The notes: a model not told the origin generated them from the sequence alone. A DNA stretch of 50,254 nt from Streptomyces beigongshangae (GCF_019710745.1 NZ_JAHKJW010000036.1:33064-83317); one strand, 5' to 3'. Positions 1 to 8,296 are shown, counted from the first letter of the stretch. Program-made: numbers and translations.

Positions 1-94
1 GGCTCCGCGGACGCCCACTGCGGGGCCGCGCACGGTCCGGTGCACCGGGACGGGCCTCACCCGCACTGACGGTCCGCACCGAACGGGGCCGTAC

Positions 95-110
95 TTCGCC
101 GAGGGCGGAA
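95..110. promoter_or_regulatory. ClgR/PopR-like box upstream of popR
   Basis: The sequence TTCGCCGAGGGCGGAA lies about 46 bp before the popR start. It fits the published actinomycete ClgR-type pattern TTCGC-N5-GCG and can also be read as two 6-bp half sites around a 3-bp centre, like the PopR operator (TCTGCC-N3-GGCAGA type). A very similar element sits in front of clpP3 (2066-2081). Autoregulation or ClgR control is inferred. Confidence 0.5.
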
Positions 111-155
111 CGCGGCGGTCTCCCCCCGGCGGGCCGTGCTTCCTAAGGTGGAGCG

Positions 156-599
156 GTGAGCAGCCACGCGTCGAACCGAGCCCGCGTCATCCCCCTGCGA
201 CCCGTTCCCGCCGAACCACCCGCGTCACCCGCGCCGCCCGCGCCGGTCACGCCGTCGCGGACGGCGGACCCGGCCCGCAGGGAGCCCCTGTGGCGGGACG
301 TCGTGGGTGACGTCCTGCGGCGGGAGCGGCTCGCGCAGGAGCGGACCCTGAAGGACGTCGCCGACGCGGCCCGTATCTCGATGCCGTACCTCTCCGAGCT
401 GGAGCGCGGCCGCAAGGAGGCGTCGTCAGAGGTCCTCGCGGCCGCCGCGCACGCGCTCGGGCTGGGCCTCGCCGATCTGCTGGCCCTGGCGCACCGCCGC
501 CTGGTGCGCCAGGACCCGCCCCGCCCCCTGCGGTCCCGTACCGCGCCGCGGCGCACGGAGGCGCGCTCCCGGCCGGGCGACATCCGTCTCGCCGCCTGA
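156..599 (+). CDS. popR: PopR/ClgR-family XRE regulator of the clpP3-clpP4 operon
   Basis: The 147-aa protein carries a Cro/C1-type helix-turn-helix at about residues 48-105 (core ERTLKDVADAARISMPYLSELERGR), the signature of ClgR/PopR regulators. GTG start chosen because TAAGGTGG precedes it. It converges with the clpP3-clpP4 pair, 44 bp apart, which matches its known role in Streptomyces as activator of clpP3 clpP4. The protein ends in Leu-Ala-Ala; PopR of S. lividans is known to be destroyed by ClpP1-dependent proteolysis through C-terminal alanines, so the degron appears to be kept. The first 45 residues are Pro/Ala/Arg rich and look disordered. Identification as PopR rather than another ClgR paralogue rests on gene context. 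Confidence 0.8.
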   Translation: MSSHASNRARVIPLRPVPAEPPASPAPPAPVTPSRTADPARREPLWRDVVGDVLRRERLAQERTLKDVADAARISMPYLSELERGRKEASSEVLAAAAHALGLGLADLLALAHRRLVRQDPPRPLRSRTAPRRTEARSRPGDIRLAA

Positions 600-643
600 C
601 GCGCGCTGCGGCGGGGCGCGGCGGCCGCCCGGGGCGGGCTTCC

Positions 644-1249
644 TCAGGCGGCGGCCGCCAGGCGCCGGCTCAGCACCTCGTCGGCGAGGCCGTACGCCAC
701 CGCCTCCTGCGCGGTGAAGACCTTGTCGCGGTCCATGTCGGCGCGCAGGGTCTCGACGGAGTGGTGGGTGTGCAGGGACAGGACGTCCTCGACCTGGGAG
801 CGGATCCGGAGCATCTCCTCGGCCTGCAGGGTCAGGTCGGAGACGGTGCCGCGGGCGCCGCCGCTCGCGGGCTGGCCGAGCAGGACCCGCGCGTGTTCCA
901 GGACGAACCGGCGGCCGGGGTCCCCGCCCGCCAGGAGCACCGCCGCGGTCGAGGCGGCCTGCCCGACGCAGAACGTGGAGACGGGCGCGCTGACGAAGCT
1001 CATCGTGTCGTAGATCGCCATGAGCGAGGTGAACGAGCCGCCGGGCGAGTTGAGGTAGATCGCGATCTCCCGTTCGGGGGCGGCCGACTCCAGGTGGAGC
1101 AGCTGGGCGATGACGACGTTGGCCACGCCGTCGTCGATCTCGGTGCCCAGGAAGATGATCCGCTCGGACAGCAGCCGGCTGTAGATGTCGTAGGCGCGCT
1201 CGCCCCGGGACGTGCGCTCGACGACGTTCGGGATCGTGTACTGGCTCAT
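644..1249 (-). CDS. clpP4: ClpP4, ClpP-family subunit with catalytic His replaced by Gly
   Basis: At 201 aa this is the usual ClpP length. The nucleophile is present (Ser100 in GQAAS) and the catalytic Asp aligns with Asp175 (ADMDRDK), but the His of the conserved HQP motif is Gly125 (LLGQPASGG, codon GGC). The subunit is therefore predicted to be unable to catalyse hydrolysis on its own. It starts one base after the clpP3 stop and is surely cotranscribed, so a mixed ClpP3/ClpP4 ring in which this subunit is structural is the natural reading. The known role of ClpP3/P4 in Streptomyces is a backup ATP-dependent protease induced when ClpP1P2 is lost. Confidence 0.85.
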   Translation of the reverse strand: MSQYTIPNVVERTSRGERAYDIYSRLLSERIIFLGTEIDDGVANVVIAQLLHLESAAPEREIAIYLNSPGGSFTSLMAIYDTMSFVSAPVSTFCVGQAASTAAVLLAGGDPGRRFVLEHARVLLGQPASGGARGTVSDLTLQAEEMLRIRSQVEDVLSLHTHHSVETLRADMDRDKVFTAQEAVAYGLADEVLSRRLAAAA

Positions 1250-1250
1250 G

Positions 1251-1970
1251 TCAGAGTCCCGTCCGTCGCTTCGAGGAGGCCGGGCGGACGTCGTCGAGGG
1301 ACTCCACGACCCGGTCGATCATGCCGTACTCCCGCGCCTGTTCGGCCGTGAACCAGCGGTCGCGGTCGCCGTCGCGGGAGATCGTCTCCTCGCTGTGGCC
1401 GGTGTGTTCGGCGGTGATGCGCTCGATGGTCTCCTTGGTGAACCGGAGGTTCTCGGCCTGGATGGCGATGTCGGCGGTGGTGCCGCCGATGCCGGCCGAG
1501 GGCTGGTGCATCATGATCCGCGCGTTCGGGAGCGAGTAGCGCTTGCCGGGGGTGCCGACGGTGAGCAGGAACTGCCCCATGCTCGCGGCGAAGCCCATGG
1601 CCAGGGTTGACACGTCGTTGGGGATGAGCCGCATCGTGTCGTAGACGGCGAGGCCCGCGTGGACGGATCCGCCCGGACTGTTGATGTAGAGGGCGATGTC
1701 GGTGCGGGGGTCCTCCGCGGAGAGCAGGAGCAGCTGCGCGCAGATCCGGTTCGCGGAGACCTCGTCGACCTGGGTGCCCAGGAACACGATGCGCTGGTTG
1801 AGGAGCTGGGCGGCCAGGTGGTCGTCGAACCGTGACGGCGGGGTGTCGCCCTCCTCGGCCCGTGGTACCCGGGAGGGGTCCTGACCGTAACCGTGACCGT
1901 GACTGTGGCCGTACCCGGCCCTGGCCCCCGCCCTCGGCCCGAAGCCGGGTGCGGTGCTGCTGAGTGCCAT
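1251..1970 (-). CDS. clpP3: ClpP3, ATP-dependent Clp protease proteolytic subunit
   Basis: A ClpP serine peptidase with intact triad: Ser130 (GFAASMG), His155 (MMHQP) and Asp204 (RDRWF). The hydrophobic-pocket and head-domain motifs are normal. An unusual N-terminal extension of about 50 residues contains a Gly/His/Tyr-rich stretch (GYGHSHGHGYG) that may be propeptide or disordered. The ATG is preceded by AGGAGG. First gene of the clpP3-clpP4 operon; the upstream 150 bp hold a PopR-type box. It should degrade proteins handed over by Clp ATPases (ClpX, ClpC) encoded elsewhere. Confidence 0.88.
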   Translation of the reverse strand: MALSSTAPGFGPRAGARAGYGHSHGHGYGQDPSRVPRAEEGDTPPSRFDDHLAAQLLNQRIVFLGTQVDEVSANRICAQLLLLSAEDPRTDIALYINSPGGSVHAGLAVYDTMRLIPNDVSTLAMGFAASMGQFLLTVGTPGKRYSLPNARIMMHQPSAGIGGTTADIAIQAENLRFTKETIERITAEHTGHSEETISRDGDRDRWFTAEQAREYGMIDRVVESLDDVRPASSKRRTGL

Positions 1971-2065
1971 CGCTCCTCCTGGTGGTGGCGCGGCCTGGAG
2001 CGCCGCGGTGCCCCCACCCTCGGTCCGCCGGCGGCGGCGCGGAAGGAATCTCGGCCCGTAGCGGA

Positions 2066-2081
2066 TTCGCCGACGGCAGAG
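2066..2081. promoter_or_regulatory. PopR/ClgR-like operator upstream of clpP3
   Basis: Read toward clpP3 the element is TCTGCC-GTC-GGCGAA; one half site is identical to the reported PopR box half TCTGCC and the spacing of 3 is kept. It lies 96-111 bp before the clpP3 start. The same core is found before popR (95-110). Binding is inferred from the match only. Confidence 0.5.
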
Positions 2082-2123
2082 CGGGACCCGGGACGCGGTC
2101 AGCGCCGCCCGGGGCGGGGGGCG

Positions 2124-2867
2124 CTACACCGTCACCACCAGCGAGAACTCGTACAGGTCGCCCCGGCACAGCGACTCGCCGTACTCCACAACGTGCCCCG
2201 TGCCGTCGAACGCCGTGCGCCGGACCAGCAGGGCGGCGGACCCCTCCTTGACGCCGAGCAGGCCGGCCTGGCGGCCGGTCACGTTGACCGCGCGGATCTG
2301 CTGCGTGGCGCGCACGACGCGGACGCCCCGGGTGCGTTCCAGGGCCTCCGACAGCGAGCCCTTCAGGAGCGACTCGTCCAGGTCCGGGAACCGCTCGGCG
2401 GACAGGTGGACCGTCTCCAGGCAGATGGGGAAGCCGTCGCCGAGGCGCAGGCGCTCGATGCGGTGCAGGGTGGTGCCGGGGTCGACGCCCAGGGCCGTGG
2501 CATGGTGCAGGTCGGCCTCGACGAGCTCCGCGGACAGGACTTCGGCGCTGGGCCGGTAGCCGCGTGAGCGCAGGTCCTCGGAGAACGAGGTGAGCGTCGA
2601 CGTCTTGGTGATCCGGGGGTGCGAGACGAACGTGCCGACGCCCCGCACGCTGCGGACCAGACCGTCCTCGCGCAGGGCCTGGAGCGCGCGCCGGGCGGTC
2701 GCCCTGCTGACGTCGTACCGCTCGGCGAGCTGCCGTTCGGTGGGCAGCGCCTCGTCGGGGCGCATCCGGGCGATGTCGGCCTGGAGCCGTCGCCGCAGCG
2801 CCTCGTGCTTGTAGGGGTCCGTCGCCGGGCTGTCGTCCGGGCGCCTGTCCTCGACCGTCACATCCAC
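2124..2867 (-). CDS. HutC-subfamily GntR transcriptional regulator
   Basis: The 247-aa protein has an N-terminal winged helix (about 20-85: LPTERQLAERYDVSRATARRALQALREDGLV) followed by a UTRA effector domain (about 100-240), the layout of the HutC/DasR branch. GTG start; a further in-frame GTG 6 bases downstream is possible. The gene follows the GH89 glycosidase on the same strand, 21 bp behind its stop, so it is probably cotranscribed with it. The likely operators are the GGTACG palindromes at 5081-5094 and 5191-5204 in the divergent promoter region of the sugar module. The effector is probably a phosphorylated amino sugar, by analogy with DasR; this is inference. Confidence 0.8.
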   Translation of the reverse strand: MDVTVEDRRPDDSPATDPYKHEALRRRLQADIARMRPDEALPTERQLAERYDVSRATARRALQALREDGLVRSVRGVGTFVSHPRITKTSTLTSFSEDLRSRGYRPSAEVLSAELVEADLHHATALGVDPGTTLHRIERLRLGDGFPICLETVHLSAERFPDLDESLLKGSLSEALERTRGVRVVRATQQIRAVNVTGRQAGLLGVKEGSAALLVRRTAFDGTGHVVEYGESLCRGDLYEFSLVVTV

Positions 2868-2888
2868 TCCGCGGTTCGCGCCTGTCCG

Positions 2889-5051
2889 CTATCCCCGCCG
2901 GACGCGGTGGCGGGGCATCAGCGTACGCACCACCTCCAGGGTCGCACCCGCGGTGTCCGGCCCCGGTGCGCCGGTCCGGCCCCGGTCGGCCGTCCACCGT
3001 TCCTCCTGGGCGAGCAGGGCCGTCTCGAACTCCTCGGCCCGGTAGGGGGATCCGGTCTCCAGCGCCCGGCCGATGTGCTCGCACCAGCTGCGCCAGCGGG
3101 GCAGGTGGAACGTGCGGACGAGGCCGGACCAGTGGCGGCCCGAGTAGTCGTGCAGGGCGCTGCGGGTGTGGCCCCAGAGGGTGAGCAGGCGCCGCGCGTT
3201 GCCCTCGTACAGGTCGGCCTCGGCCGGGGTGGTGGCCCAGCTGCGGGCGTCGGCCAGCCAGGCGTCCAGCCGGTGTTCGGGCCGGGTGGCGAGCAGGGTG
3301 TCCAGGTCCTCGATGGTGGCGAGCAGTTCGCCGGCGGCCCGGTGGAAGCCGTCGGCGTCCCGGGCCAGGGCCGCGTCCGCCGCCCGCCACTGCTGTTCGC
3401 ACGCCCGGTGGGTGAGCACCTGGGCGGTGACGTCGCACAGGTCCCGGCCGAGCGGGCCGGCGCCGTCCTCCGGTGTCGCCTCCCCGGCCAGCAGCGTCCA
3501 TGCCTCGGCCAGGTCCGGCGGTACGTCGGGGGACGGGGGGCCGGACAGGTGCACGGGGAGCTCGTGCCGGAGGTCGCCCTCCAGGGTGGGCCTGCCGATG
3601 ACCACCGAGCCCGGCGGCCCGGGGCCGTCGGCCGAGTAGACGCAGGCGTGCAGCAGTTCCCAGGCGCGCAGCAGTCCGGGGGTCGTACGGCCGTAGCGGG
3701 CGCGGGTCCAGGTCTCCAGCCAGGTCCGTACGTCGTCCACGGAGCCCTGCCAGGCGACGTCCGCCAGCAGCTCGTACAGGACCGGGTCGCCGCCGAACGC
3801 CTCCATGCCCGCGCCGATCCCGGACAGCGACCCGCCGCGGGCGTCGGCGGCGGCCCGGGCGGCGGCGGTGGCGATCTCGTCGAGGTTCCCGTAGAGCCCG
3901 GGGCGTCCGCCGAGGTTGTGCAGCATGCACCACACCCAGGGCTTCTTGCGGTAGCCGTCGGTGCGCCGCCAGACCGGCCGGTGCTCGGCCCACAGGTCCA
4001 GGACGAGCAGTCCGTCGTCCGGGACGGCGTCGAGGAAGGCCCGGGTCCTCTCCTGGGTCCAGTAGCGGGAGCGGTAGGAGAAGGGCCATGCCTGGAGGAC
4101 CCAGACGGCCCGGTCGTCCACCGCGGTCATCGTCCCGTGCACGGCCCGCGCGAACCGGGCGATGCCGGCGGGGTCGCCCTCCGGTGGGGTCGTCTCGATG
4201 AACGGGTCGGCGGCGTAGAGGTGGTCGGTGCCGAAGAGCCGGGTCTGCTCGGTCAGCAGGGTGGTGCCGAACTCCTCGAAGAGCGGGTCGCGCGGGTCCA
4301 GCAGGCCGACCTCGAAGTCCCACCAGGGAAGGGTCGTCGACCGGGCGCCCCGGTCCGCGATCAGCTCCCGCGGGACGTGCCCGGAGAAGCCCTGGAGGAC
4401 GGGCCGCATGCCCAGGGCGCGTTCACGGTCCAGGATGCGCCGGCCGAGACCGGCGTGCGCGTCGATCCAGCTCTGCGGCAGGGGGCCGCACCAGCCGTCG
4501 AGCGAGGCGAGCCAGTTCCACGGCAGGTAGGCCGGTCCGCCGAGGAAGCGCCGGGCGCTCCCGTCGTCGAGGCCGACGGCCAGCAGGGCCCGCTGCCAGG
4601 CCGCCTCCAGGCCGGTCATCGCGAGCGGCGTGGTCACCCCGTGCAGGGCCATCCAGTCGATGTGCCGCTCCCAGCGGGCCCAGTCCCAGAAGGCCGTGGT
4701 GTAGCCGAAGGTGCAGACGTTGAAGTGGTAGCGGTGGCGGTAGGGCGAGGTCGTCCGGGCGGTGCTGCCGGTGCGCGGCAGCCGGTCCGGGAGCCGGGGG
4801 ACGGGGGCGTCCCAGGTGATCTGGGTGCCGCAGGCGGTCCGCAGGTAGTGGCGCAGCGCCGAGGCGACCGCCACCCCGCTGGACCCGCGCAGGGTCACGC
4901 CCGCCGGCCCGGCGTCGATCTCGTACCAGTCGGGTCCGCCGGTCCCGGGGACCACGTCCGCGGTGAACTCCGCGGCCCGTTCCCCCAGCAGGCGTGCGAG
5001 CAGCCGTCCGGCGGCCGGGGTCCCGGCGTCCGGTTCCCCGGGAGGTGTCAT
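2889..5051 (-). CDS. Alpha-N-acetylglucosaminidase, GH89 (NAGLU family)
   Basis: A 720-aa protein colinear with human NAGLU and clostridial GH89 enzymes, which release terminal alpha-linked N-acetylglucosamine. Recognisable blocks are NVCTFGYTTAFWDWARWERHIDWMALHG (about 111-138, here split over two family motifs), PWNWLASLDGW (178-188) and LHNLGGRPGLYG (378-388). The two acidic residues aligning with the family catalytic pair are Glu286 (DPFIETTPP) and Glu417 (GMEAFGGDP). No signal peptide is evident, so it probably acts on imported oligosaccharide in the cytoplasm. The frame stays open upstream to 5120, but the ATG at 5051 has AGGAG in front and leaves the operator at 5081-5094 in the leader. 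Divergent to the SIS and ABC transporter genes. Confidence 0.85.
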   Translation of the reverse strand: MTPPGEPDAGTPAAGRLLARLLGERAAEFTADVVPGTGGPDWYEIDAGPAGVTLRGSSGVAVASALRHYLRTACGTQITWDAPVPRLPDRLPRTGSTARTTSPYRHRYHFNVCTFGYTTAFWDWARWERHIDWMALHGVTTPLAMTGLEAAWQRALLAVGLDDGSARRFLGGPAYLPWNWLASLDGWCGPLPQSWIDAHAGLGRRILDRERALGMRPVLQGFSGHVPRELIADRGARSTTLPWWDFEVGLLDPRDPLFEEFGTTLLTEQTRLFGTDHLYAADPFIETTPPEGDPAGIARFARAVHGTMTAVDDRAVWVLQAWPFSYRSRYWTQERTRAFLDAVPDDGLLVLDLWAEHRPVWRRTDGYRKKPWVWCMLHNLGGRPGLYGNLDEIATAAARAAADARGGSLSGIGAGMEAFGGDPVLYELLADVAWQGSVDDVRTWLETWTRARYGRTTPGLLRAWELLHACVYSADGPGPPGSVVIGRPTLEGDLRHELPVHLSGPPSPDVPPDLAEAWTLLAGEATPEDGAGPLGRDLCDVTAQVLTHRACEQQWRAADAALARDADGFHRAAGELLATIEDLDTLLATRPEHRLDAWLADARSWATTPAEADLYEGNARRLLTLWGHTRSALHDYSGRHWSGLVRTFHLPRWRSWCEHIGRALETGSPYRAEEFETALLAQEERWTADRGRTGAPGPDTAGATLEVVRTLMPRHRVRRG

Positions 5052-5080
5052 CGTCCGGACCGCTCCTGCCGACATCGACT

Positions 5081-5094
5081 GTGGTACGTACCAC
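5081..5094. promoter_or_regulatory. Perfect palindromic operator GTGGTACGTACCAC
   Basis: A 14-bp perfect palindrome lies 30 bp upstream of the glycosidase ATG, between the divergent halves of the sugar module. Its GGT....ACC layout is typical of HutC/GntR operators (compare dre TGGTCTAGACCA). A second copy follows at 5191-5204. The regulator at 2124-2867 is the obvious candidate ligand. Confidence 0.65.
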
Positions 5095-5190
5095 GGAACC
5101 CAAGAAGCTAGACGCGTCACGCGGCGTGGTCAAGGAAGCGGGCCTGAAACAAGTCGGATCGACCGCGGGTCTGGGCAGGTCCCTGCGGCG

Positions 5191-5204
5191 GTGGTACGGT
5201 CCAC
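5191..5204. promoter_or_regulatory. Second GGTACG-type operator before the SIS gene
   Basis: GTGGTACGGTCCAC matches the 5081 palindrome at 12 of 14 positions and lies 47 bp before the SIS start. Centre-to-centre distance between the two copies is 110 bp, about ten to eleven helical turns, which would allow one regulator to control both divergent transcripts. Confidence 0.55.
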
Positions 5205-5250
5205 AGCCACGTCAGCGGCTCCGTTCGACACCCCAGGTGGCCTCGATACG

Positions 5251-5985
5251 ATGAACGCCGATCTCGCCTACTTCGCCGCCCTCCAGGAGAACCTCACCGC
5301 CCTGGCCACCGCCGAGCGGCCCTCGATCGAGCGTGCCGCCCGCGCCGTCGCGGACAGCGTCGCCGCCGGGGGCGTCGTGCACTACTTCGGCAGCGGCCAC
5401 TCCCAGCTCGTGGCGCTCGAACCGCTGATGCGCGCCGGAGGGCTCGCGCCGGTCGACGTCATCGCCGACCCGGCGCTCTCCCCCGTCGCCCCGCGCCGCG
5501 CCGGCGCGGCCGAGCGCGTCGGCGGGTACGCCGCGGCGATCCTGCGTACGGCGGACATCAGGGCGGGCGAGGTGGTGGTCGTGATCTCCAACTCGGGGAT
5601 CAACGCCGTGCCGGTCGAATTCGCGCTCGGCGCCCGGGAGTCGGGCGCGACCGTGGTCGCCGTGACCAGCCGGGCCCACTCGCTGGCCGCCGGGTCGCGG
5701 CACAGCGGCGGACTGCGGCTGCTCGACGTGGCCGACATCGTCATCGACACCCACGGCAGCCCCGGCGACACGGTGGTGCCGCTGGGCGACCTGGCGGTGG
5801 GAGCCCTGTCGACGGTGCTGGGGGCGGCCCTGGTCAACGCGCTGACCTGCCGGGCCGCCCAGCTGCTGGCCGAACACCACGGGCAGCGGCCGCCGTTGAT
5901 CGTCAGCCAGAACACCGACGCCGACGCCGAGCGCCGCAACAACGCGTTGCTGGAGCGGTTCGGCGACCGCTGTCCGAGGGGCTGA
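5251..5985 (+). CDS. SIS-domain phosphosugar-binding protein (UPF0309-like)
   Basis: A 244-aa single-SIS protein. The phosphosugar-binding loops are visible at HYFGSGHSQL (about 44-54) and VVVISNSGINAVPVE (about 107-122), with VVAVTSRAHS after the second. This resembles the UPF0309 family and, more loosely, MurNAc-6-phosphate etherases. It is the first gene of the rightward operon with the sugar ABC transporter and divergent to the GH89 enzyme, so isomerisation or de-etherification of an imported amino-sugar phosphate is the likely job. ATG at 5251 chosen because AGGTGG lies upstream and the operator at 5191 must be outside the gene; the frame stays open further upstream. Confidence 0.75.
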   Translation: MNADLAYFAALQENLTALATAERPSIERAARAVADSVAAGGVVHYFGSGHSQLVALEPLMRAGGLAPVDVIADPALSPVAPRRAGAAERVGGYAAAILRTADIRAGEVVVVISNSGINAVPVEFALGARESGATVVAVTSRAHSLAAGSRHSGGLRLLDVADIVIDTHGSPGDTVVPLGDLAVGALSTVLGAALVNALTCRAAQLLAEHHGQRPPLIVSQNTDADAERRNNALLERFGDRCPRG

Positions 5986-6030
5986 CCCACCGATCCGACC
6001 GACGAGACCAGGCAAGGAGGCCGATGGCCG

Positions 6031-7377
6031 ATGAGGGACAGCACGCACCGGGTGCGCCGCCGCGTCGCCGCGGCGGTCTGCGCCGTCGCCCTCGTGCTCC
6101 CGCTCGCCGCGTGCGAGGCGCTCACCCCGGGCAGCGCGACGGCGGTGCCCGGCCCCACCAGTGTGCCGTCCTCGACCGCCGTGCCGGACGGGGACGTCAC
6201 CCTGCGCCTGCAGTTCGCCGACGCCCCCCTGATGGTCGACGCGCTGATCGCGGCGTTCGAGGAGAAGCACCCCGGCATCGAGGTGGAGCCGCAGTACAAG
6301 ACGTTCTCGGACTACGTCCAGAACCTCAAGCTGACCATGACCTCCGACACCGCGCCCGACATCGCGCAGTACGCGGTCGGCATGACCGATCTCGCGGCGG
6401 ACGGCCACGTCCTGGACCTGGCGCCCTACCGGGAGGCGTACGGCTGGGACGAGGCCGTCCCCCCGGTCAGCCTCGACCAGCTCACCGCGGGGCGGACCAG
6501 TGAGGCCACCGGTGGACGGGCCCTGTTCGGGGTGCCGGCCGGCCTGTCCATGACGGGCATCTACTACAACAGGGAACTCGCCCGGCGGGCCGGGATCGAC
6601 TCCCCGCCGAGGACGCTGGCGGAGTTCGAGGAGCAGCTCGCCGCGGCGAAGGAAGCGGACCTGACCCCGCTCGGCGTCGGCGCGCTCGACTCCGGCGGCC
6701 TGCACCTGTGGGCCGCGCTGCTCAACCAGCTGATGCCCACGGACGAGTACTGGGACTGGGTGAACGGCAGGAAGGGCGCCACGATGGAGAACCCGGCGGC
6801 GGTCGAGGCCAGTGAACTCATGGTCGAGTGGGGCCGCAAGGGGTACTACAGCGAGTCCGCGAACGGCACCGCGCAGGTCGACTCGACCGCCCGGTTCGCC
6901 GAGGGCGACAGCGTCTTCCTCATCAACGGCAACTGGGCCGCGGGGCAGCTGGCCGCCGTCATGGGGGACGGCGTCGGGTTCTTCCCGATGCCCGGCGAGC
7001 GGGCCGGCTCCCCCACGGTGGCGTCGGGGTTCAGCGTCTCGTACGCCGTGTCGTCCCTGACCGAACACCCCGAGGCGGCGGGCGTGTTCCTGGACTTCCT
7101 CACCTCGCCCGAGGCCGGCCAGATCATCGGCGACAACGGCTTCCTGCCGCCCAACCCCGATGCGGTGGGGAAACCGGCGGGTGTGCTGGCGGACATCGCG
7201 CGGGGCCACCGGCGGGCCGTCGCCGACGACGGGATCACCACGTTCCCCGACTTCGCGGCGCCCGCGATGCTCGACCGGCTGCGCTCCGGCGTCCAGAAGC
7301 TCATCGCCGACCGGATCGGGCCCGCGGAGTACCTCGACTCCCTGCAGGACGAGTGGGAGGACCACCATGGGAAGTAG
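6031..7377 (+). CDS. Sugar ABC transporter substrate-binding lipoprotein
   Basis: Extracellular solute-binding protein family 1 (448 aa). It begins with an Arg-rich n-region and hydrophobic stretch ending in the lipobox LAAC, with Cys28 as lipid anchor. A Ser/Thr/Pro linker is followed by the periplasmic-type fold (VTLRLQFADAPLMVDALIAAFEEKHPGIEVEPQYK). AAGGAGG lies 10 bp before the ATG; an ATG 7 bases earlier is in another frame and too close to it. The last codons overlap the first permease gene (ATG at 7367). From context the cargo is probably an N-acetylglucosamine-containing oligosaccharide. Confidence 0.85.
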   Translation: MRDSTHRVRRRVAAAVCAVALVLPLAACEALTPGSATAVPGPTSVPSSTAVPDGDVTLRLQFADAPLMVDALIAAFEEKHPGIEVEPQYKTFSDYVQNLKLTMTSDTAPDIAQYAVGMTDLAADGHVLDLAPYREAYGWDEAVPPVSLDQLTAGRTSEATGGRALFGVPAGLSMTGIYYNRELARRAGIDSPPRTLAEFEEQLAAAKEADLTPLGVGALDSGGLHLWAALLNQLMPTDEYWDWVNGRKGATMENPAAVEASELMVEWGRKGYYSESANGTAQVDSTARFAEGDSVFLINGNWAAGQLAAVMGDGVGFFPMPGERAGSPTVASGFSVSYAVSSLTEHPEAAGVFLDFLTSPEAGQIIGDNGFLPPNPDAVGKPAGVLADIARGHRRAVADDGITTFPDFAAPAMLDRLRSGVQKLIADRIGPAEYLDSLQDEWEDHHGK

Positions 7378-8296
7378 TCCACCGGTCCCCGGCCGGCAGG
7401 CCGCCGACCGGCGGGTCCGCGGGCGGCGGGCCCGCGGCCGCAGCCCGTGGCGCGGATACGTGTACGTCCTGCCCGCGTTCGCCGTCTACTTCGCGTTCGC
7501 GGTGCTGCCCGCGCTGCACACGGCGTACCTGTCGCTGTTCGAGTGGGACGGCGTCACGCTGGGCGACTGGGTCGGGCTCGGCAACTACGCGGAGATCCTC
7601 CAGGACCCGGTCCTGCGCCGGTCGGTGTTCAACGCCCTGGTGCTGGTGGTGTTCTTCTCCTTCGTGCCGATCGTGCTCGGGCTGCTGTCGACGGGTCTGC
7701 TGGCCCGTTACCGGCGGCCCGGCATGGGGGCGTACCGCTTCCTGTTCATGCTCCCGCAGGTCGTGCCGCTCGTCGCGGTCGGCGTGACCTGGCGCTGGCT
7801 GTACGGGGACGACGGGGTGGTCAACCAGGTGTTCCGGGCGGTCGGGCTCGACGGGGTGACCCGCGCGTGGCTGGGCGACTTCGGCGCCGCGCTGATCGCC
7901 GTGGGGCTCGTCGGCACCTGGGTGCTGAGCGGCCTGTGCATGATGCTCTTCCTCAGCGGTGTGCAGAAGGTGGACCCCAGCCTGTACGAGGCGGCCCGGA
8001 TCGACGGCGCGGGCCCAATCCGCGAGTTCGTCTCCGTGACGCTGCCGCACCTGCGCGGTGAACTCGCCGTCGCCATGACCGTCACGACGGTGGCCGCGCT
8101 GGCCAGCTTCGACATCGTGTACGTGACGACGAACGGCGGACCCGGCGAGCAGACGACGGTCCCCGGGCTGCTCGTGTACCGGCTGGCGTTCTCCGAGGGC
8201 AAGGTGGGGCTCGCCGCGGCCCTGGCCGTCGTCCTGGGCTGTCTGATACTCGGGATCGTCTACCTCATCAACCGTCTGTCGAGGTCCCAGACATGA
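7367..8296 (+). CDS. Sugar ABC transporter permease (MalF type)
   Basis: A 309-aa binding-protein-dependent permease with six predicted membrane segments, the first at about residues 30-52 (VYVLPAFAVYFAFAVLPALHTAYLSL). The EAA loop is clear: YEAARIDGAGPIREFVSVTLPHL. The ATG overlaps the last 11 bases of the binding-protein gene and has GGGAGG in front; the open frame extends upstream but would run far into that gene. No ATPase gene is present in the operon, as usual for Streptomyces sugar importers that share MsiK. Confidence 0.87.
   Translation: MGSSPPVPGRQAADRRVRGRRARGRSPWRGYVYVLPAFAVYFAFAVLPALHTAYLSLFEWDGVTLGDWVGLGNYAEILQDPVLRRSVFNALVLVVFFSFVPIVLGLLSTGLLARYRRPGMGAYRFLFMLPQVVPLVAVGVTWRWLYGDDGVVNQVFRAVGLDGVTRAWLGDFGAALIAVGLVGTWVLSGLCMMLFLSGVQKVDPSLYEAARIDGAGPIREFVSVTLPHLRGELAVAMTVTTVAALASFDIVYVTTNGGPGEQTTVPGLLVYRLAFSEGKVGLAAALAVVLGCLILGIVYLINRLSRSQT

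Noticed and set aside
1246..4323. 1025-codon minus-strand frame across clpP3, the GntR gene and part of the GH89 gene
   Set aside because: Runs out of frame through three well-supported genes and has no recognisable sequence.
2619..5111. Very long open frame on the plus strand opposite the GH89 gene
   Set aside because: Arg/Gly/Pro-rich translation without domains; the minus strand encodes a clear GH89 enzyme. A GC-rich antisense shadow.
4963..5250. N-terminal extension of the SIS protein
   Set aside because: Would place the operator at 5191-5204 and the antisense glycosidase start inside the gene; the extension has no family match and the ATG at 5251 fits family length.
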